64,000 nucleotides of DNA from Acorus gramineus (taxonomy: Eukaryota > Streptophyta > Magnoliopsida > Acorales > Acoraceae), in the NCBI GenBank assembly GCA_030737835.1, contig CM060854.1, positions 11,217,272 through 11,281,271 on the forward strand. Reading direction: 5' to 3'. The first letter of the stretch is position 1; each line of letters begins with the position of its first letter. Both the position numbers and the translations under genes were made by a program. This document shows positions 1 to 12,488 of this stretch, one piece after another. Below the pieces are notes generated by a model. That model made no database searches. It saw nothing but the letters and a program-made list of their open reading frames with translations, and had not been told where the DNA came from.

Positions 1-594
1 CGAAACGTCGGAGGTTGGAGGTCAGAGGGACTGGTCCGCAACAGAGGAGGTGGGTCCGCGACCGAGGAGGAGGTCCGCGAAGATAGAGAGGCCGGACCGT
101 GACCGAGGAGGGGTTGTTTGATGTCGGGAGGAGGTGTCGCGAAGGTGGAGGGGCCGGGCCGTGACCGAGGAGGGGTTGCTTGGTGTCGGGAGGAGGTGCC
201 GTGAAGGTGGAGGGGCCGGGCCGTGACCGAGGAGTGGTTGTTCCGCGACCGAGGAGGAGGTCCGCCGTTAGGGTTTGAGAGGGGTTTCGATGAGGAGGAA
301 AAAAAAGTGCCCGAGGAGAGAGAGAGAATAGGTGAAAATGGGATTATATAGGGCTTGTAAATAAATCAAAGTAGTGGGGGTAGGATAGTCTTTTCACGTC
401 GGGACGAAACGACATAATGCGGAGGCGGAAAAAAAAAGTGATATTGAATGAGCTGAAAAATTCAGGGTTTATATACCAAAAGAGGATAAATTTCAGCAGT
501 TAATTGGGCCTCAACCAAACAGACTTGCAACACATAAGTGCTGAAAAATTCCGGTTTCAGTCTAATAAGTGCTGAATTTCAGCCGAACCAAACG
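1..594. repeat. GC-rich dispersed repeat, copy A (cut by window start)
   Basis: This block is repeated almost entirely at 9,048-9,650 in the same orientation, with scattered substitutions and small indels. It has a GC-rich half, a (GA)n stretch near 320, and an AT-rich tail in which the motif AAGTGCTGAA recurs, ending in CGAACCAAACG. That end resembles the GGGCGTTTGGTT-type termini common in plant hAT and Mutator-like elements, but no opposite terminus is visible because the copy runs off the window. Open frames in the GC-rich half are periodic and show no recognisable domain. I read it as a non-autonomous DNA transposon of unknown superfamily. Confidence 0.7.
91..276. repeat. 62-bp minisatellite, three units
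   Basis: Units begin with GCCGGRCCGTGACCGAGGAG at 91, 153 and 215, exactly 62 bp apart; the third is truncated. The same three units at the same spacing occur in copy B (starts 9,138, 9,200 and 9,262), so the array is part of the mobile repeat rather than a local expansion. Confidence 0.9.
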
Positions 595-1999
595 AAGTTT
601 TGAGATTTCATTGTTATTGATTTTGAGGGACCAGTTTTGAATTGTGAATTCTTGTAATATGCTATAGGGATCTATCTGTAATTCGGATAGGAATCTATTT
701 GTAAATATGAAACAATCCGGGGGTCTTTTTGTATATGTCGTTAGGTTTAGGTATCTAAATACATATGTTGGGGTGAAAAAAAAAATGCAGGTGTGTATCC
801 TATTCGGCGGAGAGAGAGAGAGAGAGAGGTGCTCTTCTTTCGAATTTTTTAAAATTATTGTTATTTATTCGTAATATTAGATTTATGTTTAGGTTATTAA
901 GTCTTTCATTTTTTATAAATAAAATTAGGGTTTTGATTTATTATTTATTTTAAAGATTAAATATATATTTTTATGTTATGGGATTTTGAGTTTTTGATAT
1001 AACTAAAGTTTTGATAGATATATATGTTCATGTTGTTAGATTCTTATGATTATATAAAAATAAGGGTTTTGATCTATTATTTGTTATTATTAGATCTATG
1101 TCAGGTATTTGAATTTCTGAGTCTTCAAGGGTTTTGATTTATCATTTATTTTAAAGAATAGATCTATGTTTAGATTATTAAATTATGAGTTTTTAATCAT
1201 ACTAGGGTTGTGATTTATAAAAGTAGATGATAAATTTTGTTATTTTCAATTTTTATTAATTAATAATTTATTTTTATAGAAAAAAATATGTGTTTTCATA
1301 TTATTTTATGAATTTTTGTTATTTTATTATTATTTTGAATTTCTTGATTTTATGTCTTTTCTGCTTTTCTGATTTCGTCTTTTAGTGTCTTGTTGTATTG
1401 TAAATAGGTTTTGATCTTCTTCTTATTAGGTTGTGGTATATATGGAGATGGGTTTAGATTGTAGGGTATAAAAATTTGTACCTATTAATCATGGATCGGT
1501 AATTAGGCCTTGGGCCTAGACTTGAATTATAGGTTTTAATTTGTAATTTATTCGGTTCATCTAGGTTGAAAATTTTGTTGTGGGCTTTATTTTCCTGACC
1601 TAGGGTCCATTCGAGGTGAGTAGGCCTATCGATTTATTTCATGTGAGCTTTTGTTCTATAACGTTGAATTTCATATGCCAATCATATTTGTGTGATATTA
1701 TGTGTTATCCATGCATTTATACTGTGATAATTTTGCATGATTTGGATACTTTTCATATTGATCAAATTGCATTTTTATTTAATAAAGTTACATGATTTAA
1801 TTTCTTCATCATAACAATTAATATAGCATGACTATGTTATTCGTGTTTCAAGAATTAATAAAACGCATATATTGATGCGTATGTTTTTTTTTAGATAATT
1901 ATTTGAATTAAGGATTTTGGTATTTTTGAGATTTTTGAAAAATTTAGGACTAGTGGAGACAACCTAGTCCTACAAGATTTTATCAAGATGCATATCATA
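595..1999. other. AT-rich spacer, no gene seen
   Basis: No coding signal. There is a (GA)n microsatellite at 810-828 and, between about 875 and 1,210, a loosely repeated phrase (AGATCTATGTTTAGGTTATT and variants, three times). Part of this stretch may belong to the LTR that ends at 3,014, but I found no matching start or TSD. Confidence 0.6.
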
Positions 2000-2369
2000 A
2001 CATATTTATGGAATAAATACCCCCGTCGTATTTCGCCTTTGGGGAGGAAGGTCTAGGACTCGAAGAGTCCCAAGATCGGTGAGGGGTGTGGTAAAGCATT
2101 CCTTGCAGCGGCGGATTCCTTTGTTTGGAGTTTGAAGCAACCGGAGTATCATGTACTAGTGTTCTCGTAGTGATGGCAGCGGCGACCCATCAGCGTCTTC
2201 TAGATCCGACGTCTCCTCGAGGGAGCTTTTTGAGCGATTTAGTCGCTTGGGGCTTGGCACACCTATTTTGGGGGAACGATTCTTCCTATTGAGAATCCTA
2301 CCCAGTCATATCATTTAAGCTACATGATTTTTATAACGTGGGCAAAGGATTGAGCCATGTGATTGCATT

Positions 2370-2412
<43 letters not shown>

Positions 2413-3014
2413 GTATCATTCAACTCATAATTTCTCTGGTATGGGCCAAAGATTTGGCCATGTGCTTGCAATAAAATGTTTTTTTTTAAGTTCATGATTT
2501 TAAATCGATTTAATAAAATAAAAGATTTATTAAAAGAAATTCTGATTTTTATATAACTGTCACGTGAAGTAATTTGTCAATGGACTTATTCACTGAGTTA
2601 ATCGCTCATCCTTTTCGATATGGGCTAGTTGTTTCATAACCAGGTATCGCATATTTCGAGGATCAAATTGAAGTTTGGGCTTTTCGCATCTTTCAAGAAT
2701 ATCTTTGAAGTAGTGGTTCAAATGTGAATTATAGTCGCTATTTACTATTTGGGTTTGTTCAGTCTAGATGTCTCCCACAGGGGTGGTTTATTGTGTATTT
2801 CTTTTTAGTATCTTGTTTTCGAAAAACTCTGATATTTTATAAGACCATTGGTGATTTAAAACCATTGGATATTATTTATATTTTATTATCATCTGTTTTA
2901 TTATATTGTTATCATAAAAAAAAAGAGCTACAAATTTTGGTCTTGTATTAGATTAAATTTTGGAGCGACCCATTTACCGTCCGATAAACGGTTAGGTAAA
3001 TGCGGGGCGTTACA
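2000..3014 (+). mobile_element. 3' part of a gypsy-type LTR
   Basis: The segment ends in GCGGGGCGTTACA, the same kind of terminus seen on the opposite strand at 7,070 and 12,893 (TGTTACRMCCC start). A GC-richer island at 2,020-2,290 resembles in position the island of the solo LTR at 12,893-15,318. A (TA)n run lies at 2,373-2,409. The start of the LTR and a TSD were not found, so the left boundary is arbitrary. No internal polyprotein is associated. Confidence 0.45.
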
Positions 3015-3640
3015 TTATCCCCACTAGAAAATTCCCTTAACCCACCATCGACCAAAAAAAAAAAAACTCCGAATGGTGTTTGGTTGTTCCCACCGATCTA
3101 GGTCGACCTCACAGGTTGTCGACGGTAAAGGTTTTGGACGATCAAACTTGGTCCAACATGGTCTAGCCCTTCCTGACCCCCCTGTTCAACCTAGAAAATG
3201 GGCTTTAAACCTCTCAGGTCGACCTATCAGTTGATCTAAACAAATTTTACATTTGGCTTTTGAAAATTTGTCTCTCATTTATGTAAAAAAAGCATGTTCT
3301 TATGTTCTAGATTTAAAAATAATGATTGATTCTCCCCACTTTACAACTCAAACTTGGAGTGGTATGAAGGATCCAAAGAGGATACACGTTATGTGATTAG
3401 ATTTACAAGATAAAATTTATGAATTTTATCATAAATCATGTTCAACCAAATTCGATCGCTCAAAACCTAAAATGACAACCAAGTTCAATCGCTCATAATC
3501 TAAAATGGCAACTAAGTTTAGTCGCTCAAAATCTAAAATGGCGACTACGTGTGGTCGAGACCTAGATCGGTGGGGACAGCCAAACACTGTTCCATTTTTT
3601 TTTTCAATGATGGGTTAAGGGAATCTCTTGGTTGGGATAG
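3015..3640. mobile_element. Inverted-repeat (MITE-like) element
   Basis: The two ends are inverted copies of each other over roughly 95 bp. The left arm is about 3,015-3,112 and the right arm about 3,545-3,640. Both arms carry TTCCCTTAACCCA, a poly-A run, TGTTTGG and CCACCGATCTAGGTC in the same order. The possible TSD is TA. There is no coding capacity. It directly abuts the LTR end at 3,014. Confidence 0.65.
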
Positions 3641-4439
3641 ATGCGCCCTAACCAACATCACATACAAAAGAAGACCAATCCATGTGATTGTGTAAGTTTT
3701 TTTTACTGTTTGTGTTGAACACTTATGCTACATGACATGCCAAAGAGAGGTGATGGGGTTGAATGAAAATAAGGGGTGTGCTGGTAATTTTTAATGTGTA
3801 GTTAGGGTTAACCATATATCTAGTTAATTGGGTGACGGTAAATATTGAAATGATATTTTTCTTTCTTTCCTTTTTAGGGAAACTAATTAGGGGTCTTGTG
3901 ATCATCACCACCCATCTATTATTTTTAGGTCTTTCAAATTTTTTTAGGTCCCTAAGGCATTGAAAAATTATACTTAGGTCCCTCAAACTGTATTCTGTTA
4001 AAAAATATAAAAAATGCTCTCGCCCAATTATGCGAAGGTTTATAATGTACCGGGGAGTGCTAATAGTGTACTTGAAATATTTAACAATGTAATGGAGAGT
4101 GTTTATAGTGTAGTGAAACAATTGGGCGGGTCTATGAGAAGGTTAACAATATACTGGGAAGTATTAACAGTGTACTAGCAAAATGTACTGGAGAGTGTTA
4201 ATAGTGTACTAAAATAATTGTGCGGGGCCATTTTTGGTATTTTTGAAACGCATTCAGTTGAAGAGATCTAAAGATAATTTCTCACCGTCTAATTACCTAA
4301 ACAATGTACATGAACCCCTAATTAATTTTATTTTTTCTTTTTACGTAATACTCTTATGTGATTGAATATCACGATCTCCTACAAGACACTGATTTGCTAT
4401 GAGTTATGATTCATCTCTTATACATTTTTTTTCATTTTC
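3641..4439. other. Spacer with degenerate short tandem units
   Basis: Between about 4,035 and 4,220 a unit of the form AATGTACTGGGAGTGTTAATAG followed by TGTACT occurs four times with irregular spacing (about 35-62 bp). The minus-strand open frame across it is periodic and shows no domain; I do not call a gene. Confidence 0.5.
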
Positions 4440-4960
4440 TTAAATTTCAATTTTGAATTTTATATTTGGAATGGTTGTTCTAAATTTTTTTTTAAAATCT
4501 TATCTTAATTTCAAATTTTAAATCTTATCCAAATTTTAAATTTTGATTTGGTTATTCTAAATTTTTGATTTGTTGATCTTAATTTTAAATCTTAAATTTT
4601 AAAATTTAATATTAAATTTTAAAATCTTAAATTTTAAAAATTTAAATATAAGATTTAAAATTTAATTTTAATTTTAATTTTAAATTAAAATTGATCTTAT
4701 TTTAAATCTTAAATTTGAAATAAGATATGATGGATAGATTTTAATTTTAATTTTAAATTAAAATTTTAAAATTTAAAATTTAAAATTTAAATCTTAAATT
4801 TTAAAATTTTAATTTTTTATGGATAGATTTGATGAAGATTTTATGGACAATGGAGAAATTAATGGTAAATATATCATTAAATATATCTTGATAATCATAA
4901 TTTTTAAATTTAAAATTTGATTCCAAATTCAGATTTAAAAATTAAAATTAAAATTTAGGA
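4440..4960. repeat. Extremely AT-rich low-complexity tract
   Basis: About 500 bp made almost only of interleaved AAATTTTAAAA and TTTTAAATT words, which are self-complementary and could fold into many alternative hairpins. No coding or transposon ends seen. Confidence 0.8.
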
Positions 4961-7069
4961 GTGTTTGTAAAAATATCTGTTGTTGATAGAAAATTTGATT
5001 TGTTATCACTTCTCACAATAGACCTTATAACAAATCCGTCTCACATATAAAAAAAGAAAAAAAATCAGTTTGCCCATGAGCAAATTTTGCATTAAAAACT
5101 CGGTCTTGATATTAACTTTTTTTGGGGGGTCAATAATGAAAATTACCCTTAAATATTGTTGTCTCTATGCCTTGGTAATAAAAATGAAAAGAAAAAAAAA
5201 ATCCATTGTACAATAATAATAAAAAATGGAATAGATATGTAGGTGATTGTGTTCCACCTTTTAAGGGAGGCAAATGACTGTGATCATTCACTTTCAATAA
5301 TGGCCCTAGTAATAATATCACCTTAAAGATAAAGTGTTGATTTTTTTTTTCTTTTTTTTTTTGGAGTGGATTAGGCCTTAGCTATTCAGTGATTCAAAAT
5401 GATTAAGGCATACATCCATATTAGTAGCTAGCATATGAGCTACCTCGTCTATACAAAATCCTTAAGAATATCCACAATGTCAATAGGGTCCAAAAGACTC
5501 CTTATAGTGCTGTTAGTTAACATTTCAGACAAAAAAGAAAAAGTGTTGATTGACTTAGTACAGTCTCACATTTTTCTTAATCCAGTATAAGGTAGGTTAG
5601 GAAAATATGAAAATATGCATTCAATTCAATCGAATATATATATTTATTTTTATTTTTTCTTTGAAAATAGATATTTTATTAGGGATGATGCAAGAATATT
5701 CGTCCATAATATTTTTCAGAAAAGAAAGCTTTTCATTTAGTTTGGTTTGATTGTAAGATAAAATATTAAGACAACTACTCTTTGTGGTCTTAATATGTTT
5801 TGAATTTGTGAAAGATGTGTGATTTGTGTGAGGGATTATATAATTTTATAAAAAACAGAGTATATATTTTAATAAATTGAATGACTATTTTTTTTGCATT
5901 TCATATAGAAGTATAATATACTCACTTAGGTGAGTTTATACTTGAAAAATCATATACTAGTAATGGCGTGGTTATTCATACCCGGTCAAAAAATGTACCC
6001 TCTAAACCCATCCTCACATGTATATTTCATTGTAAATCTATTAACCCACCCCATTCATTTCTCTCCTCCCTACATATCCCCCTCTTTCTCTCCCTAACCT
6101 CTCTTTGCTCGTCCCCAATTGCGCCCTCACCCTCGCCCTCACCATGCCGCCACCACCTTCACCATCACAACAAACCACCATTGCCCCTCCTCCTACGTTG
6201 CAGCCTCCACGCTCCCCCCCACTCTTTATCTCTCTTGCTCCTCTGCCTATGCCATTCTCCAATGTTTTGTGTCCTCTTAGCTGTCCCCCGTGTATTAACT
6301 TTTGTTAAAATAAATACCCACATTTTTATTTATTTAGGAAAATACTAGATTCAGTCATTTTTACCAATCAAAACACAAACCACACATATTTTTATTTTTT
6401 TTAAATAATAAACATTATTTAATGAGGCATGAATTTTATGATAGTGTATATATCTCTGTTTCGAGTTTAATGAACATACTTTTAGTAAGTGTAAAAAAAA
6501 TTTAACGACGTATATGTTTTATTAGATTTTTAACAAGATATATAAGACTGTATTTAGACTGTAAAAAAAACTAACTATAACCGTGCCCTTTTATTTTTAT
6601 TTATTTATTTATTATTGGGGTGGGGTCACACGCAAACATGGAGTGTGGATGACCAGCCCCATCAGATAAACCTTGCTATGTGGTCCACAGATAAATGGGC
6701 CGGGCCCTTCTCTCTGGGCTTTAATTTTTGAGTGTTGATACATGCAGCCCGTTTTTATAGCCCATTTTGTAATCCGTATGCTATGATAACGTAGTATATA
6801 CTGTACTATCATAGTATATATTGCAGTCCATTTTTTTCATTTTTTCACCATGAAAAAAAAATACACTAATGTATCTCAGTATATATTTCATTTCATTTAA
6901 TAACATGCACTTTAAAGGGTGAGTGTATAATTTTATAAAAAAAAGAAAAATGAGATGAACTGTAATTAGGGCTGTAACGAGGCTATAAAAAAAGAAAAAC
7001 GAGATGAACTACAATTAGGGTGTAACGAGGCTATGTGTATCTTTTTCCTTAATTTTTTGAAGGTCATAG
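4961..7069. other. Gene-free spacer
   Basis: No supported gene. Contents are poly-T/A runs, a pyrimidine-rich stretch at 6,040-6,260 that opens low-complexity frames on both strands, and a 48-bp tandem duplication at 6,937-6,984 and 6,985-7,032 (poly-A, GAGATGAACT, ATTAGGG, GTAACGAGGCT). Confidence 0.6.
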
Positions 7070-7570
7070 TGTTACGACCCAGAAGCGGCCGTCTTCTGAA
7101 TCGTCACAAGAAAATTGATATACAAAAAAATCATAATTCAAAATATACAATTAGAAGACAAAGAACTCAAAACATGCAGCGGAAGCAAAACATATATATA
7201 AGGCCAAACTGGCCGACGACAACTGTACAGATGTCAAAAGATGCATACAACAATTGCCTGTCCTGTGAGAGCCCTAGGACTTATGTACACAAGATCCATT
7301 TGCCAAAAATGACATATACAACATGGACCTGAACAAAATCTGGGAACTCCGACTCTGCTTTGCTGGTGGGACGGCGATGCACAACCCTAAGCTCCTCGTG
7401 CAGTACTGGACTCAGGAATATCAGCTGGGGTGGTACCTGGATTCAAAAATTCAGCCAAAAGAAAAGGGTGAGCACAAAGCCCAGTGAAAGGAATCCCTAT
7501 AAATGACTCTTTAACAATCACACATATATATCTGATAACCCAATAATTCTTCTGTACTCAAAACCTTGCT
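7070..7570 (-). mobile_element. LTR terminus related to the solo LTR at 12.9 kb
   Basis: It begins TGTTACGACCCAGAAGCGGCCG, matching the start of the element at 12,893 in pattern. Landmarks follow in the same order: a CTGTCCTGTGAGAGCC block, GGGAACTCCG, and the GAGC...CCCAGTGAA block. This is the U5/R end of a minus-oriented gypsy-type LTR. The other end and the TSD partner of CATAG (7,065-7,069) were not found, so it is probably truncated. Confidence 0.5.
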
Positions 7571-9047
7571 TCACAACTCTCCAAGAACCATATTAGGCGG
7601 TACTCCCATAAATATATTGTTTAGAATAAATAGAAGCATACAATTTGGACCACACAAACTAGTGAAATATTTGTATTCATTCTTGAAGATCTTGGACAAA
7701 ATTTTTCTTTTTACCAATATAATCTACTAAAATTGAATTAGTTGATAATAGGAATTTTCTTTTTGGGTCAGAATTATCATATTTGTTGGGTGGCAATGAG
7801 AAGTTATTGAAGACGGGTATGAATTGGTTTTAGGAGAAAAGGGGCTGTTATGTGTAATCTATGTGTTTGGCGAGATACGTTCATCCAAACTACAATTATG
7901 ACATTCATGAATCAGTATTGTTTATGGCTAATTTTTGTTACTCAATAGTTATATGTGTTCCATTGAAGCTTTAGGTATAGGTAAAAAAAAAAAAAAACAA
8001 CTTTCTATCATTTTCCATTCAAACTTGTGCACAAACCACACAAGAGTAAATAGATATGTGTAGTAGGATGAATGGGTGCAAGAGGGGGTAGGGGACTGGA
8101 TGATCTTGTAGATGTGATACAGATATATGGATACAAAGATTCAAAGTTGATGAACTTGTTAAATGTGGGGTAAGGCTTTTATAAGTTTTCCATTTATGAG
8201 ATTTTTGTAAACTGGACTGTTTTCATTCAATTTTCTCTACATCCATTTCAGCACTTCTAATATGTAAAACCATTAGAATGAATTTCTTTCCATCTTTGCA
8301 AAACAAAAAAACAAATAAATTAATATGAAATTGTCCCAAGAGTGATGGTGTAAGAGGAATCTTTTTGTAAGAGGATAGGGTTTCTTGAAGATATAATGGC
8401 CACAAATATCCTTTGATAATAACTATTAAATATCACCACAGACAGGAAGAATACTATAGTAAAATTTGATCAATGCAAGCTTTTATAGAACTTCAGTAAA
8501 TGCTGTAACTCAAGGAATAATTAGACCATCACCACAGATAAATGAGATCACAATGGTAAGAAAAGTGAAATGCATTTGTATACCTTTCTCTGTTTTAAGA
8601 TTTTAATAAAAACAAATGCCTTAGCTAAAACCTCATAAATAATTAAACTCCAGTGTCCATGTAATAGAATGCTTTTGCCCCTAAATTTATTAGAACCCTG
8701 AACATGGAGCATCCTAAAAAAAATATAATCATCATATCTAAAATAAGAGAATAAATGCTAGATTTGGTGCAATCAAAATCCTAATAAAATGCAAAAATCC
8801 ATTGCATACTTTTGCAAGAAAATTCACACCATACATATAATATCCAAAACTACATCATAATAAAACTGGTGAACAAAATCCCATTTCCCTGCTTTGATTA
8901 AAAAAAGTCTAGAATAAGCTGAGTAAACTGAGCTTAAACAAAAAGATATTTCACCTAATACATATAGAGCCACCATGAAAAGGGGATTTCACTAAAATGG
9001 AAGCATATGAAACACCTGGTTTTACCTTTTGGTCGGAGATTGGAGGT
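7571..9047. other. Gene-free spacer
   Basis: AT-rich sequence with no recognised gene, transposon end or long repeat. Short open frames lack domains. Confidence 0.5.
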
Positions 9048-9650
9048 CGAAATGTTGGAGGTCGGAGGCCAGAGGGGCTGGTCCGCAACAGAGGAGGTGG
9101 GTCCGCGACCGAGGAGGAGGTCCGCGAAGATGGAGAGGCCGGTCCGTGACCGTGGAGGGGCTGTTTGACGTCGGGAGGAGGTGTCGCAAAGGTGGAGGGG
9201 CCGGGCCGTGACCGAGGAGGGGTTGCTTGGCGTCGGGAGGAGGTGCCGCGAAGGTGGGGGGGCCGGGCCATGACCGAGGAGTGGTTGTTCCGTGACCGAG
9301 GAGGAGGTCCGCCGATTAGGGTTTGAGAGGGTTCTTTCGCTTCGAGGAGGAGAAAAAAAAAGTGCCCAAGGAGAGAGAGAGAGAGGAGGTGAAAATGGGA
9401 TTATATATGACTTGTAAATAAATCAAAGTAGCAGGGGTAGGATAGTCTTTTCACATCGGGACGAATAGGCATAATGCGGAGGCAAAAAAAAAAGTGATAT
9501 TGAATGAGCTGAAAAATTCAGGGTTTATAAACGAAAAGAGGATAAATTTCAGTAGTTAATTGGGCCTCAACCAAACAGACTTGCAACACATAAGTGCTGA
9601 AAAATTCCGGTTTCAGTATAATAAGTGCTGAATTTCAGTCGAACCAAACG
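9048..9650. repeat. GC-rich dispersed repeat, copy B
   Basis: This is a direct repeat of 1-594, including the 62-bp minisatellite (9,138, 9,200, 9,262), the (GA)n tract and the AAGTGCTGAA tail. It ends in CCGAACCAAACG-type sequence followed by CCCCCTTAGG. The inverted form of that end (CCTAAGGGGGCGTTTGG) looks like a DNA-transposon terminus, but I could not find its partner upstream, so the left boundary is only where copy A begins. Open frames here are repeat-derived. Confidence 0.75.
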
Positions 9651-10092
9651 CCCCCTTAGGATGAAAAGAAAATGTGTTCCACTCAAAATAACTACAATTA
9701 CAATAACCACTTGCTGAAAATAATGAGATACGCATCCATATCTCTAACATTCTGTCATTTTACCCATATAACACAAGTTTCCTTTTGAAAAGAATATTTT
9801 ACATAAAAAAAATATGTAATATAATAATAAACTTGATTACTAAACTGATCAAATTTGAAAATAAGAATATGTGTGCTTTGAAAAATAACAAGTTCTAATG
9901 ATTATGTATCTTTAACTCAATTTAGAAGAATCGATGATAAGAACTATGATGGTTCTACTGCATTATAGTTGAGTAGTCTCTTCCATAAGTACAATACCAT
10001 TTTATCCTTTAAACCAAATACCTTTATTTAGACAAAATTTTATGTTTACTAAATGAAAAAGCTATAATCAAATGCCTTTTACATTCCCCTCT
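9651..10092. other. Gene-free spacer
   Basis: AT-rich, no recognised feature. Confidence 0.5.
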
Positions 10093-10740
10093 TTATTGTC
10101 CATATGGACATTTACTTGATCTACACACTGTGTTAAAAGACAAAATGAATTTTATTAATAAATAAACCAAAATACAACCATAAAAGATTGAAAAATGAAA
10201 ATTACACCAAGCTCCAGTATGGAATGAAATCCATATGTTTACATGTTCCTTATACAATGTAGGTGCTAGCTCTTTAGTCATAGGATCTGAAGCATCATGT
10301 TGGTGATAATATGATTAATCGAGATGTAGCCCTTCTCAATCCTTTCTTTAACAACATAATACTTGACTTTAATGTGCTTAAGCCCTTTGTATATCTTTAT
10401 GTTGTTAGTGAAAAATACATCAACTGAGTTGTTACAATAAATCTTTATTGGTTTTGAGATGGACTCTACCACTTAAAGATTTGTGACAAAATTCTTTAGT
10501 GCTATTACTTGAGATGTGGCTATGTGACAAGCCATATACTCTGTGTGCAAGGTAGAGGAAGTAGTCACCTTTTATTTTTCACTCTTCCACAAAACAACAC
10601 CACCAGCAAACATCTATATATAACCTCTTTTCTTTGTAACCACTCATCCTTATCCTAAAGGATTGCTAAAACCAAATCCCCTAAAATCTTATTTGATGTA
10701 ATCTTTTGTTGCTCATAAATATAGGTCTTCACTGTATTCT
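10093..10740 (-). pseudogene. Copia RNase H remnant
   Basis: Minus-strand translation in shifting frames gives the C-terminal part of a copia polyprotein. An AGGVV-like segment (normally AGGVVSWRS) and an STL/EYMAC-like stretch come first. They are followed by the IYCNNS motif (family IYCDNS, so the catalytic-region Asp is changed to Asn), a KHIKVKYY segment, and ISINHI...TKELAPTLYKEHV. Several frameshifts and stops interrupt it. It lies head to head with the plus-strand gag relic that follows and looks like a separate insertion. Confidence 0.7.
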
Positions 10741-12488
10741 TAACAAGATAGTAGATACCGAAAAAACTCCTCTCTCTCTTCTTTCTCTTTTGGTTTGTAT
10801 GGTGCAGTGACTCCTACTCTTTTACTTTGATTTATATAACACGTTATCAACACAAATAGTATCTTATCAAATTCAGCCACTTTAGAGATTAAAATAGATC
10901 TCTTTACAGGTTTGTACTTTCAGTGGGTGATAATATTAACATCCGTGTTCATCGAATTTATATATTAACATCCATGAGCGATGTCAGATATTTTATGGTG
11001 GATCATGCATGCCTTTGTATTTTGTTTTTTGTTTTATTCTTCTTATTGAGTATCAATCATGCATATAGGTCATTATGGTATTCTTTTTCCAAATCTGATC
11101 ATAGCATCCAATAGCATGAAAATCATGTCTTTAATAATTAAATGCATCTATATTATTCATGTACCATGAATTACAAGTTTGTTAAAGTTTTTAATTTATA
11201 TTTCAATTGAATTATCATGTACTGTGTATGGATGCAATAATTCAACCAAATATGTATGACCTATTGCAATTGATTAATTTATTTTGCACCATATATATGT
11301 ACCTTGCAAGTATGCCATTTTTTTTATGACCATCTTTTCCAGAGGTCTTATTACTTTGGACTTCTTTCTTTTGGGTTTGAAACAGTGAAGACATATTTAT
11401 CTTATGATATTGCAAATTGGAAAAAAATGTATGTTATTTTTATTGTATCTTTCATGCAATAGTTCTCTAGTTGTTATTTGCTATTGGATCTCCCTATTTG
11501 TTATATTTTATTGGAATTTAAAGTTCCTTGAATATTAATATTCAAATATTATAAATCAAATCGAACTAGAAGTTCAAAGGTTCAAATATTAATATTGGAT
11601 CTCCCTATTATGTTATTGGAACCAGATATTCTCACGAATAAATGATAGGTCCAAAAGTTTTAATTTTGGAGATGCTATTAAAGCTAACAAAAAAATATCA
11701 CAACAAGCCAAAGCTAAGGCTCTCATATTCTTGAGGCATCACATACATGATGGCTTGAAAAATGAGTACTTGAAAGAGAAAGATCCCATGAACTTGTGGT
11801 ACTCATCGATGAGCGTTATGACGTACAAAAAGTCGGTCATACTTCCAAATGCGTGCCATGAATGGCTAATTCTAAGGATTCAAGACTTTAAATAGTGATA
11901 GCTTATAATTTTACCATGTTCAGAATTACCTCTAAGCTAAAGTTATGTGGAGAAAATATTGAAGATGCAGATATGCTAGAGAGAACTTTCTCCACCTTTC
12001 ATGCCTCATCTTGCAACAGCAATATCGCGAGCTTTGATTTAAGAAATACTCTGAACATATTTCTCGTTTCTTAGTCGCTAAGCAAAACAATGGTCTTCAA
12101 ATGAAAAATCATACCTCTAGACCCATTGGATCTGCAACACTTCCTGAAGTGAATGTTGCCTCCGCTTAGGGCCGTGGTAGAGGCCGAGACAACATGCGTG
12201 GACGACGTGACAATCGAGGAAGAGGTGACCATTTTAATGGGGGTCCACGAAAGCATAAAAATTTCAAAACCCACCAGCAATGAAATTTCTCTAAAAATAA
12301 AGGGAATGGTAATCATGCTCCACAAAAATGGACCACCAATGAAAAAGATGTTTGCCATTGATGTGGTAGTATTGGACATTGGTCTAGAGTCCGTCGTTCG
12401 TCCAAGAGATTGGTGGAACAATATGAGGCCTCTAGAAAAAGGAATGGAGATAAAAATTGGAAGGTACAGACCGTTGGATAGATGATTG
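10741..12488 (+). pseudogene. Copia leader and gag relic (left part)
   Basis: At 10,836-10,870 the sequence TATATAACACGTTATCAAC resembles the LTR-leader junction of a common plant copia group. From about 11,640 a broken gag frame is readable: the AKALIFLRHH, LKNEYL and DPMNLW motifs of UBN2-type gag, then a GRGR-rich stretch. A zinc knuckle at about 12,354-12,396 has its second position converted to a stop and its last Cys changed to Arg. Frame breaks are frequent. The reading is interrupted at 12,488 by a hAT-type insertion and resumes at 15,370. A second copy lies inverted at 15,600-16,753. Confidence 0.7.

Noticed and set aside
5968..6348. Overlapping open frames of 60-126 codons on both strands
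   Set aside because: They arise from a pyrimidine-rich low-complexity stretch; no domain, no splice context.
8951..9271. 106-codon minus-strand frame rich in Pro/Arg/Ser
   Set aside because: It is the translated 62-bp minisatellite of a dispersed repeat, with no family motif.
12153..12485. 110-codon plus frame as a separate gene
   Set aside because: It is an out-of-frame reading of the copia gag relic; the homologous frame reads the knuckle and Gly/Arg stretch.
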